Source: Glebionis coronaria (Eukaryota > Streptophyta > Magnoliopsida > Asterales > Asteraceae). From it: a stretch of 64,000 nucleotides of DNA. The stretch lies in assembly GCA_025667525.1 (NCBI GenBank), contig CM046881.1, forward strand, positions 26,237,580-26,301,579. Direction: 5' to 3'. Below are positions 10,721 to 23,041 of this stretch, piece after piece; the first letter of the stretch is position 1; every line of letters starts with the position of its first letter. The notes under the pieces are model-generated. The model saw nothing but the letters and a program-made list of their open reading frames with translations, had not been told where the DNA came from and did no database searches. A program made the translations under genes and the position numbers.

Positions 10721-11363
10721 GGTAAACCCTTTTATTCCGAACATAGCATCAAATCCATCATTCCGAGTAGTCTGCTTGTTGGGATTTTTCCGGATAAGGT
10801 CCAAAACCCTATTATTCCGGATATAGTGACAGTTTATTCAGGATAAGTGTTCGAAGTTGTTCCGGATAAACCCTTGAAGGAAGTTAATCCGGATAAGGGT
10901 TCGTATAATGCTTATTTCGGATAAAGATCCGGAAGTTATTCCGGATAAGGTAACTAATCAGGGTATTCCGGATAAGTCGAAGGAAGTTATTCCAGATAAA
11001 GGTTTTGTGAATATTCCGGATAGGGAGTGACAGTTCTGTATTTCGGATAAGCGTCAAAACTTGGATTCCGGATATCATCCAGAAGTTTATTCCGGATAAG
11101 TAGCTGATTGTTTATTCTGGATAAGCATCCAGAAGTTATTCTGGATAAGCTGTTTGGGAGTATTATTCCGGATAAGTGGACTCAGATTATTCCGGATAAG
11201 GAGTATTCCGGATAAAGGTTTCTTTGATTATTCCGGATAAGTAGCAGAACAAGTATTCCGGATAGCATGCTGAAGATTTATTCCGGATAAGAGTGACAGA
11301 TTTATTCCGGATAAGCATCAGGTTTGTTATTCAGGATAAGACTAAGATTGGATTCCGGATAGT
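10721..11363 (+). repeat. Dispersed TTCCGGATAAG core array in the 3' LTR
   Basis: This is the collinear copy of the 5' LTR array. Several cores differ from their 5' partners, mostly TTCCGG becoming TTCTGG, TTTCGG or TTCCAG. These are the C-to-T or G-to-A changes expected from deaminated methyl-cytosine at CpG. Confidence 0.88.
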
Positions 11364-11975
11364 GACAGTATTTTGGATCCCCGCTCAGGTTCTGTTTACT
11401 TTCTTTTTATTTTTAAGCATTTTTTCCCGCCATTTTTCTTTAGTGTTATTTTAATTGTCTTTCTTAATTTTAAATTTAAAGTTTGCATTTTTATTACATT
11501 GTCATATTTACTTTTCGTCTTGCTTTAATTTTAAATCATTTAATTAATCTACTTTTAAAAGTTTTAATATTGCACCATTTATGTTTTAATTAGTTTTAGT
11601 TTTAAATTACCGTCATTTACTTTAAAGTTTTGCACTTTTTCTTTACAACAACGACACTATATTGTTTTCCACCAAAAGACAGTTGAGTCACACGTTTACC
11701 AATAATCAATTCGATTAGACCGATTTCAACGAACAATTTTTATAACTAAAGTCTAGTTATCACCTAACGTAAATTTTGAGTGTGTATAGTGCTAGAACTT
11801 TGATATGGGATGTAAATTAAGACAATGATTTTGTTTCAAATCCAATGAAATATGTATCTTGTCTTAAATTCCATATTGTGCCTTATTTGTATCTTGATTA
11901 TGAATTCAATCCATATTATATGAATCCTTTGTTGGGTGAATGCTTACTACTTTGAAATTGTGAAATTATAGAACT

Positions 11976-13784
11976 ATGCCGCCCAAGAAAGCTGTGACTG
12001 AGGATGATGTACGTAGGATTATTACAGAGCAAGTTACCACATCTATGACTGAATTTATGGCAAATGCTAGAAATAAAGCTGGCGGTAGTAGAGCTGGCGG
12101 TAGTGGAGCTGGCGGTAGTGGAGCTGGCGGTAGTGGAGCTGGCGGTAGTGGAATTGGTGGTACTAATGTGAATGTGAATGTTAATAATGTGAATGTTAAT
12201 GATGGAGTAAATGTAAAAGGACTTGGAACTAATGCACTTGAAGTTGGTGGTTGTACTTATGTGACGTTCATGAAGTGTGAACCTCTACCTTTTAATAGAA
12301 CTGAAGGTGCTGTAGGATTAAGCCAGTGGATTGAGAAAATTGAGTCGGTTATTTGAATTAGTAAGTGTAAGGAGGAAGATAAAGTGACTTTTGCTATGGC
12401 TACTCTTAAAGGTCGTGCGTTGACTTGGTGGAACGAGTGAATTGCTTTCATGGGTATTGATGCTGCTAATGCTACTCCTTGGGATGAAATTAAGAAGTGG
12501 ATGACTTTGGAGTTCTGTCCCCGTAGTGTGATCATTAGGTTAGAACAAGAGTTGATTCATCTGAGAATGAAAGGTGTGGACATTGATAGTTATACGAACC
12601 GATTCCATGAGTTGGCCTTGCTGTGTCCTCGATTAGTGGAACCCGAAGAGATCCGAATTGAGCAATATATTAAAGGGTTGACCAAGAATATCTGGGGGGA
12701 CGTGACATCATCGAAACCACTAACCATTGATGATGTTGTTCGAATGGCTTACCAACTCATTGGACAGATAATTCAGGATAGGGAAGATGAAGCCCGTGTT
12801 GGTGAGAAAAGAAAGGGTGATGGTGATCGTGTAGATAGAGGTGATAATAGGAAGAATTTCAATCGCCGTCAGAACAAGAGAAAGGGGAATGCAAATTCTC
12901 TTACCAACATAACACCGCGCAAAGATGATAGATGTCCTAAGTGTGGCAACAAGAGGCATGCTGGCGACTGCTGGAAGTGCCAAAATTGCGGAAAGCCTGG
13001 ACACAAGGTTAAAAGGTGTAAAAAGGGAACCATTTGCTTCAACTGTAATGAAGAAGGTCATAGGAAATCGGATTGCCCCAAGTTGAAAGTGATTGTACCT
13101 GGAAGAAACCCCCAGGGAGGTGTTTATCAACTTGGAACAGTCGAGGTGAAGAAAGAGGATCCGAATGTCATTACTGGTACGTTTTTACTCAACAATCATT
13201 ATGCTGTTGCTTTTTTTGATTCGGGTGCTGATATGAGCTTTGTATCCACTAATTTCAGTGCCCTTATTGACATTGAACCTGTTGAGATAAATACCAGTTA
13301 CGAGGTGGAATTGGCTGATGGTAAATTAGTGAAAACTAATAAGCTATTAGAAGGATGCTCTCTAAATCTCTTGAACTATTCCTTTCCGATTGATTTGATG
13401 TTGATAGAATTAGGTAGTTTTGATATTATCATTGGTATGGATTTGTTGGCGTTGAATAATGCTACTATTTTATATGGAGAAAAGAAGGTTAAGATTCCTC
13501 TTAGGAATAGGACGTTAGTAATTGATGGTAATCGAGGTGAATCTCGTTTGAAAATCGTTTCATGTCTTAAAGTCCAAAAGTATATCAGGAACGCTTGTGA
13601 GTTATTCTTAGCTCAAGTGACCAAGAATGAGTCTAGGGAGAAACGATTCAAAGATGTACCTATTATTTGTGAATTTCCTGAGGTATTTCCTAAGGATTTA
13701 CCCGGACTTCCACCGATAAGGCAAGTAGAGTTTCGAATCGATTTAATTCCTGGTGCTGCACCGGTGGCACGTGCGCCATACTGA
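11976..13784 (+). pseudogene. Tekay-type gag and protease, broken
   Basis: The frame starts with MPPKKAVTEDD at 11976, a typical chromovirus gag start. A Gly/Ala/Ser linker made by a 15-bp tandem repeat follows (about 12077-12151). The gag domain is interrupted by TGA at 12354-12356 and 12438-12440 and then reads on (WDEIKKWMTLEF, YTNRFHELALLCP). Two CX2CX4HX4C zinc knuckles follow (CQNCGKPGHKVKRC and CFNCNEEGHRKSDC, about 12975-13077). The aspartic protease motif FFDSGADMSFVS is at about 13209 and the second protease strand IIIGMDLL at about 13425. The frame ends at TGA 13782-13784 after RAPY, where chromoviruses normally continue into RT. All three stops are single-base changes in one otherwise continuous frame. 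Confidence 0.9.
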
Positions 13785-15010
13785 TTAGCCCCTTCTAAAT
13801 TAAAGGAGTTATCGGAACAACTTAAGGAGTTGTCTGTTAAAGGTTTTATTCGACCGAGCTCGTCGCCTTGGGGAGCTCCAGTCTTGTTCGTTAAGAAGAA
13901 GGATGGATCTTTCCGTATGTGCATTGATTATAGAGAACTGAATAAGTTGACGATTAAAAATCGATATCCTTTACCAAGGATTGATGATTTGTTGGATCAA
14001 CTACAAGGATCTAGTATGTATTCTAAGATAGATTTATGGTCTGGATATCACCAACTTCGAGTCCATGAAGAAGATATTCCTATAACTGCATTTAGAACTC
14101 GTTATGGACACTATGAATTTCAAGTAATGCCATTTGGGTTAACTAACGCACCTGCGGTTTTCATGGATTTAATGAATCGAGTGTGCAAGCCCTACTTGGA
14201 CAAATTTGTGATTGTGTTTATTGACGATATTCTAATCTATTCTAAGAATGAAGATGAACATAGAGAACATTTAAGGATTATTTTGAATTTGTTAAAGGAT
14301 GAAAGGTTGTATGCTAAGTTTTCGAAATGTGATTTTTGGTTAGATTCTGTGCAATTTCTTAGTCATGTGATAACAAGGATGGAATTCATGTTGATCCTGC
14401 AAAGGTTGAAGCCATTAAGAATTGGTCTGCACCGACAACGCCAACGAAAGTGCGACAGTTCTTAGGATTGGCTGGCTATTATAGGCGATTCATTAAAGAA
14501 TTTTCTTTAATAGCTAAACCCTTGACGAAGCTTACCCAGAAGAATAAACCTTTCGTTTGGGGAAGTGATGAAGATGGAGTATTTCAGACATTGAAGCATA
14601 AATTATGTAGTGCGCCAATTCTATTATTACCCGACGGGAGTGAAGATTTTGTAGTGTATTGTGATGCATCTTTTAGAGGCTATGGAGCTGTTTTGATGCA
14701 GCGAGAAAACGTGATAGCTTATGCTTCTAGGCAATTAACGAAGAATGAGGAGAATTATACTACTCATGATCTTGAGTTAGGAGCTGTAGTCTTTGCTCTT
14801 AGGTTGTGGAGACATTATCTGTATGGCACCAAGTGTACGGTATTCACCGATCACAAAAGATGGATAGAGTTGTTAAGTGATTATGATTGTGATATAAAAT
14901 ATCACCCAGGAAAAGCCAATGTCGTTGCCGATGCATTAAGCAGAAAAGATAGAGAGCCTATCAGGTTACGTTCTCTAGTCTTGAACGTGCACAATAATTT
15001 GCCTGAGTAA
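13785..15010 (+). pseudogene. Tekay-type reverse transcriptase and RNase H, broken
   Basis: The frame resumes directly after the stop at 13782. RT blocks are in order: [58 protein letters not shown] and the catalytic [10 protein letters not shown] (about 14217). A single-base loss near 14370, after LSHVI, shifts the frame; the connection domain continues in the other frame ([17 protein letters not shown], from 14450). RNase H has [13 protein letters not shown] and [16 protein letters not shown]. An in-frame gap of about 16 residues lies between TDHK and RWIELL near 14860. TAA at 15008-15010 ends the frame. The enzyme would copy the element's RNA; this copy cannot encode it. Confidence 0.9.
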
Positions 15011-16449
15011 ATTAGAAATGCGCAAATAGAAGCCTGTAAGAAAGAAAATTTTGTTAATGAAGGGTTCCGAGGAGAAGGAGATCCTTTAGAGGTTAGAGCT
15101 GATGGAGTGAAATGCTTAAGAGGTCGTATGTGGATACCTAAGTTTGGAGGCTTAAGAGATTTGATTATGTTAGAATCCCATAAATCTAAGTATTCCATTC
15201 ATCTAGGATCTGATAAGATGTACCATGATTTGAAGAAGTTGTACTAGTGACCGAATATGAAAGCTGATATTGCTATGTATGTTCTTCAATGCTTGATTTG
15301 TGCTAGAGTCAAAGCGGAACATCAAAAGCCATCAGGACTACTTCAACAACCAAATATTCCTGAATGGAAGTTGGAGCGAATTACGATGGACTTTATCACC
15401 AAGCTTCCTAGAACATCATCTGGAAATAACTCGATTTGGGAATTGTCGACATACTGACCAAATCAGCACACTTCATTCCGGTTAAAGAGCAGTTCTCACT
15501 GGAGAAGTTGACTCGTATTTATCTTGATAATGTTGTATGCAAGCATGGAGTGTCTGTATCGATCATTTCAGATCGAGATCCTAGATTCGCATCGAATTTT
15601 TGGAAATCTCTCCAAAGATCTTTGGGAACGAATCTCGACATGAGCACTGCTTATCACCCCCAGACTGATGGGCATAGTGAAAGAACGATACAAACACTAG
15701 AAGATATGTTTAGAGATTGTGTGATAGATTTTGGTAAGAATTGGGATAAACATTTGCCTTTAGCAGAGTTTTCGTATAACAATAGTTACCATTCTAGTAT
15801 TAAGGTTGCACCGTTTGAAGCTTTGTATGGTAGGAAGTGTAGATCTCCTGTATGTTTGAGTGAAGTTGGGGATACCCAGCTCACGGGACCGGAATTGATC
15901 CAGGAGACTACGGAGATGATAGTTCAGATTAAGAATAGGCTGTTGACTGCCCGTAGTAGACAGAAAAGTTACGAGGATGTGCAGCGGAAGCCGATGGAGT
16001 TTAAAGTGGGTGACCGAGTAATGTTGAAAGTATCGCCATGGAAAGACGTTATAAGATTTGGAAAGCGAGGAAAATTGAATCCCCGTTATATTGGACCCTT
16101 TAAGATTTTATCTAGAGTAGGTCCAGTGGCTTATAAACTAGAGTTACCCACAGAACATCATGGTGTTCACAACGCATTCCATGTATCTAATCTGAAGAAA
16201 TGTCTAGCAGTGAGTGATGAGAAAATTTTGTTGGTTAAGGTTCGAATAGATGGGAAGTTGCATTTTATCGAAGAACCCGTAGAGGTTATGGATCGTGAGG
16301 TAAAGCAACTGAAACAAAGTCGGATACCTATTGTCAAGATCTGGTGGAATTCAAAGCATGGACCGGAATTTACTTGGGTACGAGAGGATGAAATGTGGAA
16401 GAAATATCCGCACCTCTTTGATTTCAATAAGAAACGGACATCAAAATGA
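15011..16449 (+). pseudogene. Tekay-type integrase with chromodomain-like tail, broken
   Basis: The frame continues from the RNase H stop through the zinc-binding region ([21 protein letters not shown]). Two consecutive stops, TAG TGA, stand at about 15245-15250, where two Trp are expected. The catalytic core shows [19 protein letters not shown] and the Glu in [17 protein letters not shown], giving a D,D,E triad. A one-base loss near 15436 shifts the frame inside the core. The last 337 codons are open: GPF block ([22 protein letters not shown]), then [17 protein letters not shown] and [17 protein letters not shown], the chromodomain-like tail of the Tekay/Del clade, which may guide insertion to marked chromatin. 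Confidence 0.9.
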
Positions 16450-16478
16450 AATGGATCACGAGGACGTTGATCCCTTTT

Positions 16479-16492
16479 AGGAGGAAAAGCTA
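16479..16492 (+). other. Polypurine tract of the Tekay-type element
   Basis: AGGAGGAAAAGCTA lies 30 nt after the pol stop and directly before the proposed LTR start TGACAATC. The exact LTR start cannot be confirmed, because the matching part of the 5' LTR is outside the window. Confidence 0.55.
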
Positions 16493-19400
16493 TGACAATC
16501 TAACATTTTCAGGTAGTAAATTATTTTCTCGTATATTATTTTGAAACTTATTTTTGTGTTGGTTAATGAACTCACAATTTAACGTGCATAATTTAGCGTG
16601 CTTTACGACTAAACCGGAAACCTTAGGATTACGTATTTATGTTTTTGAACTCTGTTTCTGATGAGACAATTTTTATTAGATTTGTTTTGTGCCGTTGATT
16701 CATAATTTATAAAAACGTTTTTCGTAAAACGACCCGAGGGCACGCAAATCGAGGAAACTAGAATTGAGGAATACCCGTAAATTAGCGGGATGGGACAAAA
16801 CAAGTTTATCCCACCCCACTAAAAGGGACGGCCAAAACAAGGACACCACATCACTTGATGTGGCACCCTTATAACTTATTAGCTTACACATGTAAGCATA
16901 AGCTTAACATGTAAGCTACAACTTTCCACAAACCACAAAACCACTAAACGTTACCATTTGCACTCATTAACACATGCAAAAACACTCAAAAACTCTCTCC
17001 CACTCCTCCCTTTGTCGTCCCACATTCACCATCAAACACCCCATTTGATCAATTCTAGCCACAAATCTTATGTTATCTATTCATATTATGGAGAAACCTT
17101 GAAGCCTTGATTGATTGGTGGCCATATTAACATCAAAGAAGTTGATTTGCTTGTGTCCTAGGGCTGATTTCTCAACAAACAATCTTGGTGGTTGATGATC
17201 TTGGAGATATATTTGGTGTTCATCAAGTTGTTGTCATCCAAAAACAAGATATAATCATGGTTGGTAAAGAAGATCATCCTTTCCATTTCTCTTGTTATTT
17301 TTGTAAAGATCAAATGTATTTTATTTCTTATTGTATATGTATATGATGAATATATGATGATAAAAATGTTGTGTGGGGATCAAGTGTTGATAAATATGAT
17401 TAAAGAGATGAAAAACCATAAGTAACAATGCTAAAATCTTGCTTAAAATGTTGGTTGTATAAAAACAGTAAGTAACCAAGTTATAAACTGATAAAATTGC
17501 ATGGTGGAATCAATTTAAAGTAAGTGTTAGATTTCATACACATGCGAGAGTTGGTCATGCAATGGAATCATCAAAATGAGTGAGATATGATCAAAACAAA
17601 ATTAGTATACCAATCTGAATAGTCTGTTTTGTAGGGACTGTTAAGGATACTTAGACATGGATTGAGCAGTAGCTATAACTAACTTATTTGTATCACATAA
17701 TATGAAGTTTATGCCATCCAAAAATGAGCTTCTATCTCCTTATAGAACTCAAGATATCATAAAAATGGTGCAGATGAAACTAAAAATCAGATTTTGTGAA
17801 ATTAAAGTTTAATACTATTATATAAGCACTCAAAATAATATAGTATAAAATGTGAATTAAAACCCACTAACTTATATATTTCATTTATATAAATATGTAT
17901 AAGGTTAAATAAATGGACACTTTATAAAAATGGTAGTTGAATAAGATTTATAAGTTATAAACACTATAAACATTATTTTTACGTCTTTTCGGCTATTACC
18001 GTAAAATTAACGTTTTTCGCCAATTAAAACTTAGACGATCAAACCCGTCTAATGTAATGTTTTTAAAAGTAATATACTGATATATAAGTACCTAATACAA
18101 GTAAAAACCGATAAAACTCGAACTATATGACATACGGACATTAACGAGCTAAGTTAGCATATTTGGACTAATAATTTAACTAAATAAGTTAAACACTTAT
18201 AAAAATTACTTATTGGGATTAACCCATTTGGGCCCAACATGTAAATTATAAATACTGATAATACAAGTCTAAAATGGATTAATACAAGTTAATGAACTTA
18301 TAATAGGCTTATTGGACCTAAAACATGTAAATAGGTAAAACTAGTAAACTAGTAAAAAGTTATCAATACATTAACACTAAAATGAGTAAATAAGAATATA
18401 TAAACCCACTTGATCATCATCATATTTACAAAATCATCATTTGTATATTTTTTATTTTGATAAAGTCATTGGACAAAAGTCTAAGACCGATTATTATTTA
18501 TATAGGTTACCGTGAAGGAAGCACGCCCGTAGCCGATAATCCGCCTTTCATTATCAACGTGAGTTCATAGCCTCGCACTCTTTTAAATGTTTTATATAAT
18601 GATTTATAAACCCGCGAGGGAGATAACATGATAGTTTTTGATAAAATAGAACACAAGTTGCCCCGATGGTATGCTTAATGATATGGACCCGAATGATGCG
18701 ATGACCCAATAAAAGAGATAAAAAGGATTATTAATAGTTAGGTTATGTCACTTAAAGTCCCATTAGCATGAATTGTAAACTACCGGGATTTGGTAGACGC
18801 TTATGCATATGATATTACTATTTGGGGACGATCACCCCAGTTCGCGCCTTGACGGTTGATCCCCGTCGTACCACATTGATTGGTAAGCGAATTTATGTAT
18901 GAGAAGATTTACATAGCGTGATTTTTGTGACGACACGCTAACTTAGATGGGAAAATTGTTTGTCGGGTTCGCGGCCCGTTGTTGTGATAGTAATGTAACA
19001 ATGTCATGCGGCTAATAATAATCCAAATGTAATCAATGTAATCTAAATATCTAATATGATACAATGCGAATAACGATGATAATATTACCTATAATGGTAA
19101 TATTGAGGCTACGGTCTCATGGACGGTTTAAGATGTATGCTTTGATTTATATATTGCCTGACTAGCAATACGAGGACTTACTTCCGATATTATACTTGTG
19201 TTCTGATTTCAACGATTGTTTTATATAACGGTTTTATTAAACTCTATGAATTCACTCGGCATTCGCTTATATGATTTTTGCATGTTTTGATCTCAGGTGC
19301 TTGAAGGTAATTCGGATGGAGATCGACTCTGATGGCCCATATAATAATAAAAATGTTCATTCGATCTACGTTTTGTAAACTTAATGACCTGTATAATTTG

Positions 19401-19558
19401 GGACCTGTTGTACACTTTAAAACTTTTTATCGAATGAATGTATGTTGAACCTTGTACAACCATTTTTATGTGTTGTCTATGATTGGAGTTATTGTGCTAT
19501 CCCGTAACACTCTAAAAGACTCTTCTGCTGTACCGATACGAAATTTGAGAGTGTTACA
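16493..19558 (+). repeat. 3' LTR of the Tekay-type element
   Basis: This LTR is about 3.07 kb. It starts after the purine tract and ends GTGTTACA at the satellite border. Its last 1093 bp equal the window's 5' LTR fragment. The first 2 kb hold inverted repeats, for example CCACATCA-CT-TGATGTGG near 16845 and CTTACA-CA-TGTAAG near 16885. AT-rich DNA follows with no credible ORF. I saw no further insertion inside it. Confidence 0.8.
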
Positions 19559-22470
19559 TAGTCCATATGGACCACATAGAAACTGGTCAAAATGTTTTCG
19601 CCCGGATTCTAGATGGATGAAACACGTATATGTATTTTCTTTGTTTAGTTTTGGTCGTGTTTTACTTAGTATAAAAGTTGGTCAGCTAGTATTTGAGGTA
19701 GTTGAGAATTCACTAGACAAAGAGCATCTCGACGACACATTATAATATAAAGGTCAAGATATGAGTGTGGTCTAATAACACGTTGTGTTATTTGACCAAG
19801 AAAACAATTATATTGTTTATCCTTGTGAAGCCTACAGAAGTGAATAATATACAAAAAAGGACAACTATTTTTTGACATTTCGTGTAGGAGGATCATGCTT
19901 CTGTATTATATGACTCTGAAATATTTGATTCCATATTTTATTCTATTTAAACTGAGACCCATCAAGAAATAGAGTGCCAAAGATAATCGCTAACATATAA
20001 AAACAGATTTAGATTGAAATTATCAAACAACGTGGACTGCAACAAAATCATCATAACATGTGATACATGACTCCGTTTCAAGACCACAACTAAGAAAATG
20101 GATCCTTGAAATAAGGATTAATTTTATCTAGGCAAACATTGGTCAAAAGCGACTCAACCTGATAAAAAACTGATGCAAATCGACAATAAACAGCCAAAAC
20201 ATTGTCGTAACCTGCTGAAATCATCCAAACATAAGAAAAAACATCTAAATTTATTTCTAGTCCATATGGACCACATAGAAACCGGTCAAAATGTTTTCTC
20301 CCGGATTCTAGATGGATGAAACACGAATATGTAGTTTCTTTGTTTAGTTTTGGTCGTGTTTTACCTAGTATAAAAGTTGGTCAGCTAGTATTTGAGGTAG
20401 TTGATAATGCACTAGACAAAGAGCATCTCGACGACACATTATAATATAAATGTAAAGATATGAGTGTGGTCTAACAACACGTTGTGTTATTTGACCAAGA
20501 AAATAATGATATTGTTTATCCTTGTGAAGCCTACACAGGTGAATAATATACAAAAAAGGACAAGTATTTTTTGACTTCATGTAGGAGGATCATGTTTCTG
20601 TATTATATGACTCTGAAATATTTGATTCCATATTTGATTCTATTTAAATTGAGACCCGTCAAGAAATAGAGTGACAAACATAATCGCTAACATATAAAAA
20701 CTGATTTAGATTGAAATTATCTGACAACGTGGGCTGCAATAAAATCGTCATAATATGTGATACATGACTCCGTTTCAAGACCACAACTAAGAAAATGGAT
20801 CCTTGAAATAAGGATTAATTTTATCTAGGCAAAGATTGGTCAAAAGCGACTCAACCAGATAAAAAACTGATGCAAATCGACAATAAACAGCCAAAATATT
20901 GTCGTAACCGGCTGAAATCATCCAAACATAAGAAAAACCATCTAAATTTATTTCTAGTCCATATGGACCACATAGAAACCGGTCAGAATGTTTTCGCCCG
21001 GATTCTAGATTGATGAAACACGAATATGTATTTTCTTTGTTTAGTTTTGGTCATGTTTTACCTAGTATAAAAGTTGGTCAACTAGTATTTGAGGTAGTTG
21101 AGAATGCACTAGACAAAGAGCATCTCGACGACACATTATAATATAAAGGTCAAGATATGAGTGTGATCTAACAACACGTTGTGTTATTTGAACAAGAAAA
21201 CAATGATACTGTTTATCCTTGTGAAGCCTACACAGGTGAATAATATACAAAAAAAGGACAAGTATTTTTTGACATTGCATGTAGGAGGATCATGCTTCTG
21301 TATTATATGACTCTGAAATATTTGATTCCATATTTGATTCTATTTAAATTGAGACCCGTCAAGAAATAGAATGTCAAACATAATCGCTAACATATAAAAA
21401 CAGATTTAGATTGAAATTATCTGACAACGTGGGCTGCAATAAAATCGTCATAACATGTGATACATGACTCCATTTCAAGACCACAACTAAGAAAATGGAT
21501 CCTTGAAATAAGGATTAATTTTATCTAGGCAAAGATTGGTTAAAAGCGTCTCAACTTGATAAAAAAACTGATGCAAATCGACAATAAACAGCCAAAATAT
21601 TGTCGTAACCGGCTGAAATCATCCAAACATAAGAAAAACCATCTAAATTTATTTCTAGTCCATATGGACCACATAGAAACCGGTCAAAATGTTTTCGCCC
21701 GGATTCTAGATGGATGAAACACGAATATGTATTTTCTTTGTTTAGTTTTGGTCGTGTTTTACCTAGTATAAAAGTTGGTCAGCTAGTATTTGAGGTAGTT
21801 GAGAATGCACTAGACAAAGAGCATCTCGACGATACATTTTAATATAAATGTCAAGATATGAGTGTGGTCTAACAACACGTTGTGTTATTTGACCAAGAAA
21901 ACAATGATATTGTTTATCCTTTTGAAGCCTACACAGGTGAATAATATACAAAAAAAGAACAAGTATTTTTTGACATTTCATGTAGAAGGATCATGCTTCT
22001 GTATTAAATGACTCTAAAATATTTGATTCCATATTTGATTCTATTTAAATTCAGACCCGCCAAGAAATAGAGTGCCAAACCTAATCGCTAACATATAAAA
22101 ACAGATTTAGATTGAAATTATCTGACAACGTGGGCTGCAATAAAATCGTCATAACATGTGATACATGACTCCGTTTCAAGACCAAAACTAAGAAAATGGA
22201 TCCTTGAAATAAGGATTAATTTTATCTAGGCAAAGATTGGTCAAAAGCAACTAAACCTGATAAAAAACTGATGCAAATCGACAAATAAACAGCCAAAACA
22301 TTGTTGTAACCGGCTGAAATCATCCAATGATAAGAAAAAACATCTAAATTTATTTCTAGTCCATATGGACCACATAGAAACCGGTCAAAATGTTTTCGCC
22401 CGAATTCTAGATGGATGAAACACGAATATGTATTTTCTTTGTTTAGTTTTGGTCGTGTTTTACCTCGTAT

Positions 22471-23041
22471 AAAAGTTGGTCAGCTAGTATTTGAGGTAGT
22501 TGAGATTGCACTAGACAAAGAGCATCTTGATGACACATTATAATATAAAGGTCAAGATATGAATGTTGTCTAACAACACGTCCTGTTATTTGACCATGAA
22601 AACAATGATATTGTTTATCCTTGTGAAGCATACACAGGTGAATAATATACAAAAAAGGACATGTATTTTTTGACATTTCATGTCGGAGGATCATGCTTCT
22701 GTATCATATGACTCTGATATATTTGATTCCATATTTGATTCTATTTAAATTGAAACCCGTCAAGAAAATGGATCCTTGAAATAAGGATTAGTTTTATCTA
22801 GGCAAAGATTGGTCAAAAGCGACTCAACCTGATAAAAAACTGACGCAAATCGACAATAAGTATCCAAAACATTGCCGTAACCGGCTGAAATCATCCAAAC
22901 ATAAGAAAAAACATCTAAATTTATTTCTAGTCCATATGGACCACATAGAAACCGGTCAAAACGTTTTCTCCCGGATTCTAGATGGATGAAACATGAATAT
23001 GTATTTTCTTTGTTTAGTTTTGGTCGTGTTCTACCTAGTAT
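22471..23041. repeat. Truncated satellite monomer (571 bp)
   Basis: This unit lacks about 129 bp compared with its neighbours. The missing block runs from just after GTCAAGAAA to the AAGAAAATGGATCC segment, with the join near 22762-22768. In full monomers AAGAAA flanks both ends of the missing block, so deletion between short direct repeats is likely. Confidence 0.8.

Larger units (their letters stand above)
2302..11762 (+). mobile_element. Athila-like Ty3 element, gag-protease only, nested in the Tekay-type element
   Basis: Two long direct repeats (2302-4335 and 9730-11762) bound this element, with TGATA/TATCA ends; the 5' copy begins CGATA. A tRNA-Asp primer site follows the first and a purine tract precedes the second. 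The internal 5.4 kb encodes a broken gag, a protease with the Athila-type LADLGAS active site and an acidic C-terminal tail. No RT, RNase H or integrase sequence is present, so it must rely on an autonomous relative. Chromovirus sequence resumes at 11763. The flanks CCTGT (2297-2301) and CCTAA (11763-11767) match at only three of five bases, so the target duplication is decayed or the boundary is off by a base. Confidence 0.88.
9730..11762 (+). repeat. 3' LTR of the plus-strand Athila-like element
   Basis: This 2033-bp LTR starts TGATAGGTGTG and ends TAGTTATCA. It is a collinear, slightly diverged copy of 2302-4335 with scattered substitutions and a few short indels. It ends where chromovirus sequence resumes. 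Confidence 0.9.
1..19558 (+). mobile_element. Tekay/Del-type Ty3 chromovirus, left end outside window, interrupted by a nested element
   Basis: The sequence at 1-1093 recurs at 18466-19558 with the same length and orientation, so these are the two LTRs. A tRNA-iMet primer site follows the first LTR and a purine tract precedes the second. The order between them is accessory ORF, gag with two zinc knuckles, protease, RT, RNase H, integrase and a chromodomain-like tail, which is the Ty3 chromovirus order. The element is interrupted at 2302-11762 by an Athila-like element. By hand count the LTRs differ at about 42 of 1093 positions with no net indel, so this is not a recent insertion. The 3' end abuts the satellite inside a monomer. 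The predicted target duplication is TAGTC (19559-19563); its partner lies left of the window. The coding region has several stops and frameshifts, so the copy is dead. Confidence 0.9.

Noticed and set aside
16900..17330. Host gene 5' region inside the Tekay LTR (CT-rich tract, possible exon)
   Set aside because: It is inside a continuous LTR, has no long frame and no recognisable product.
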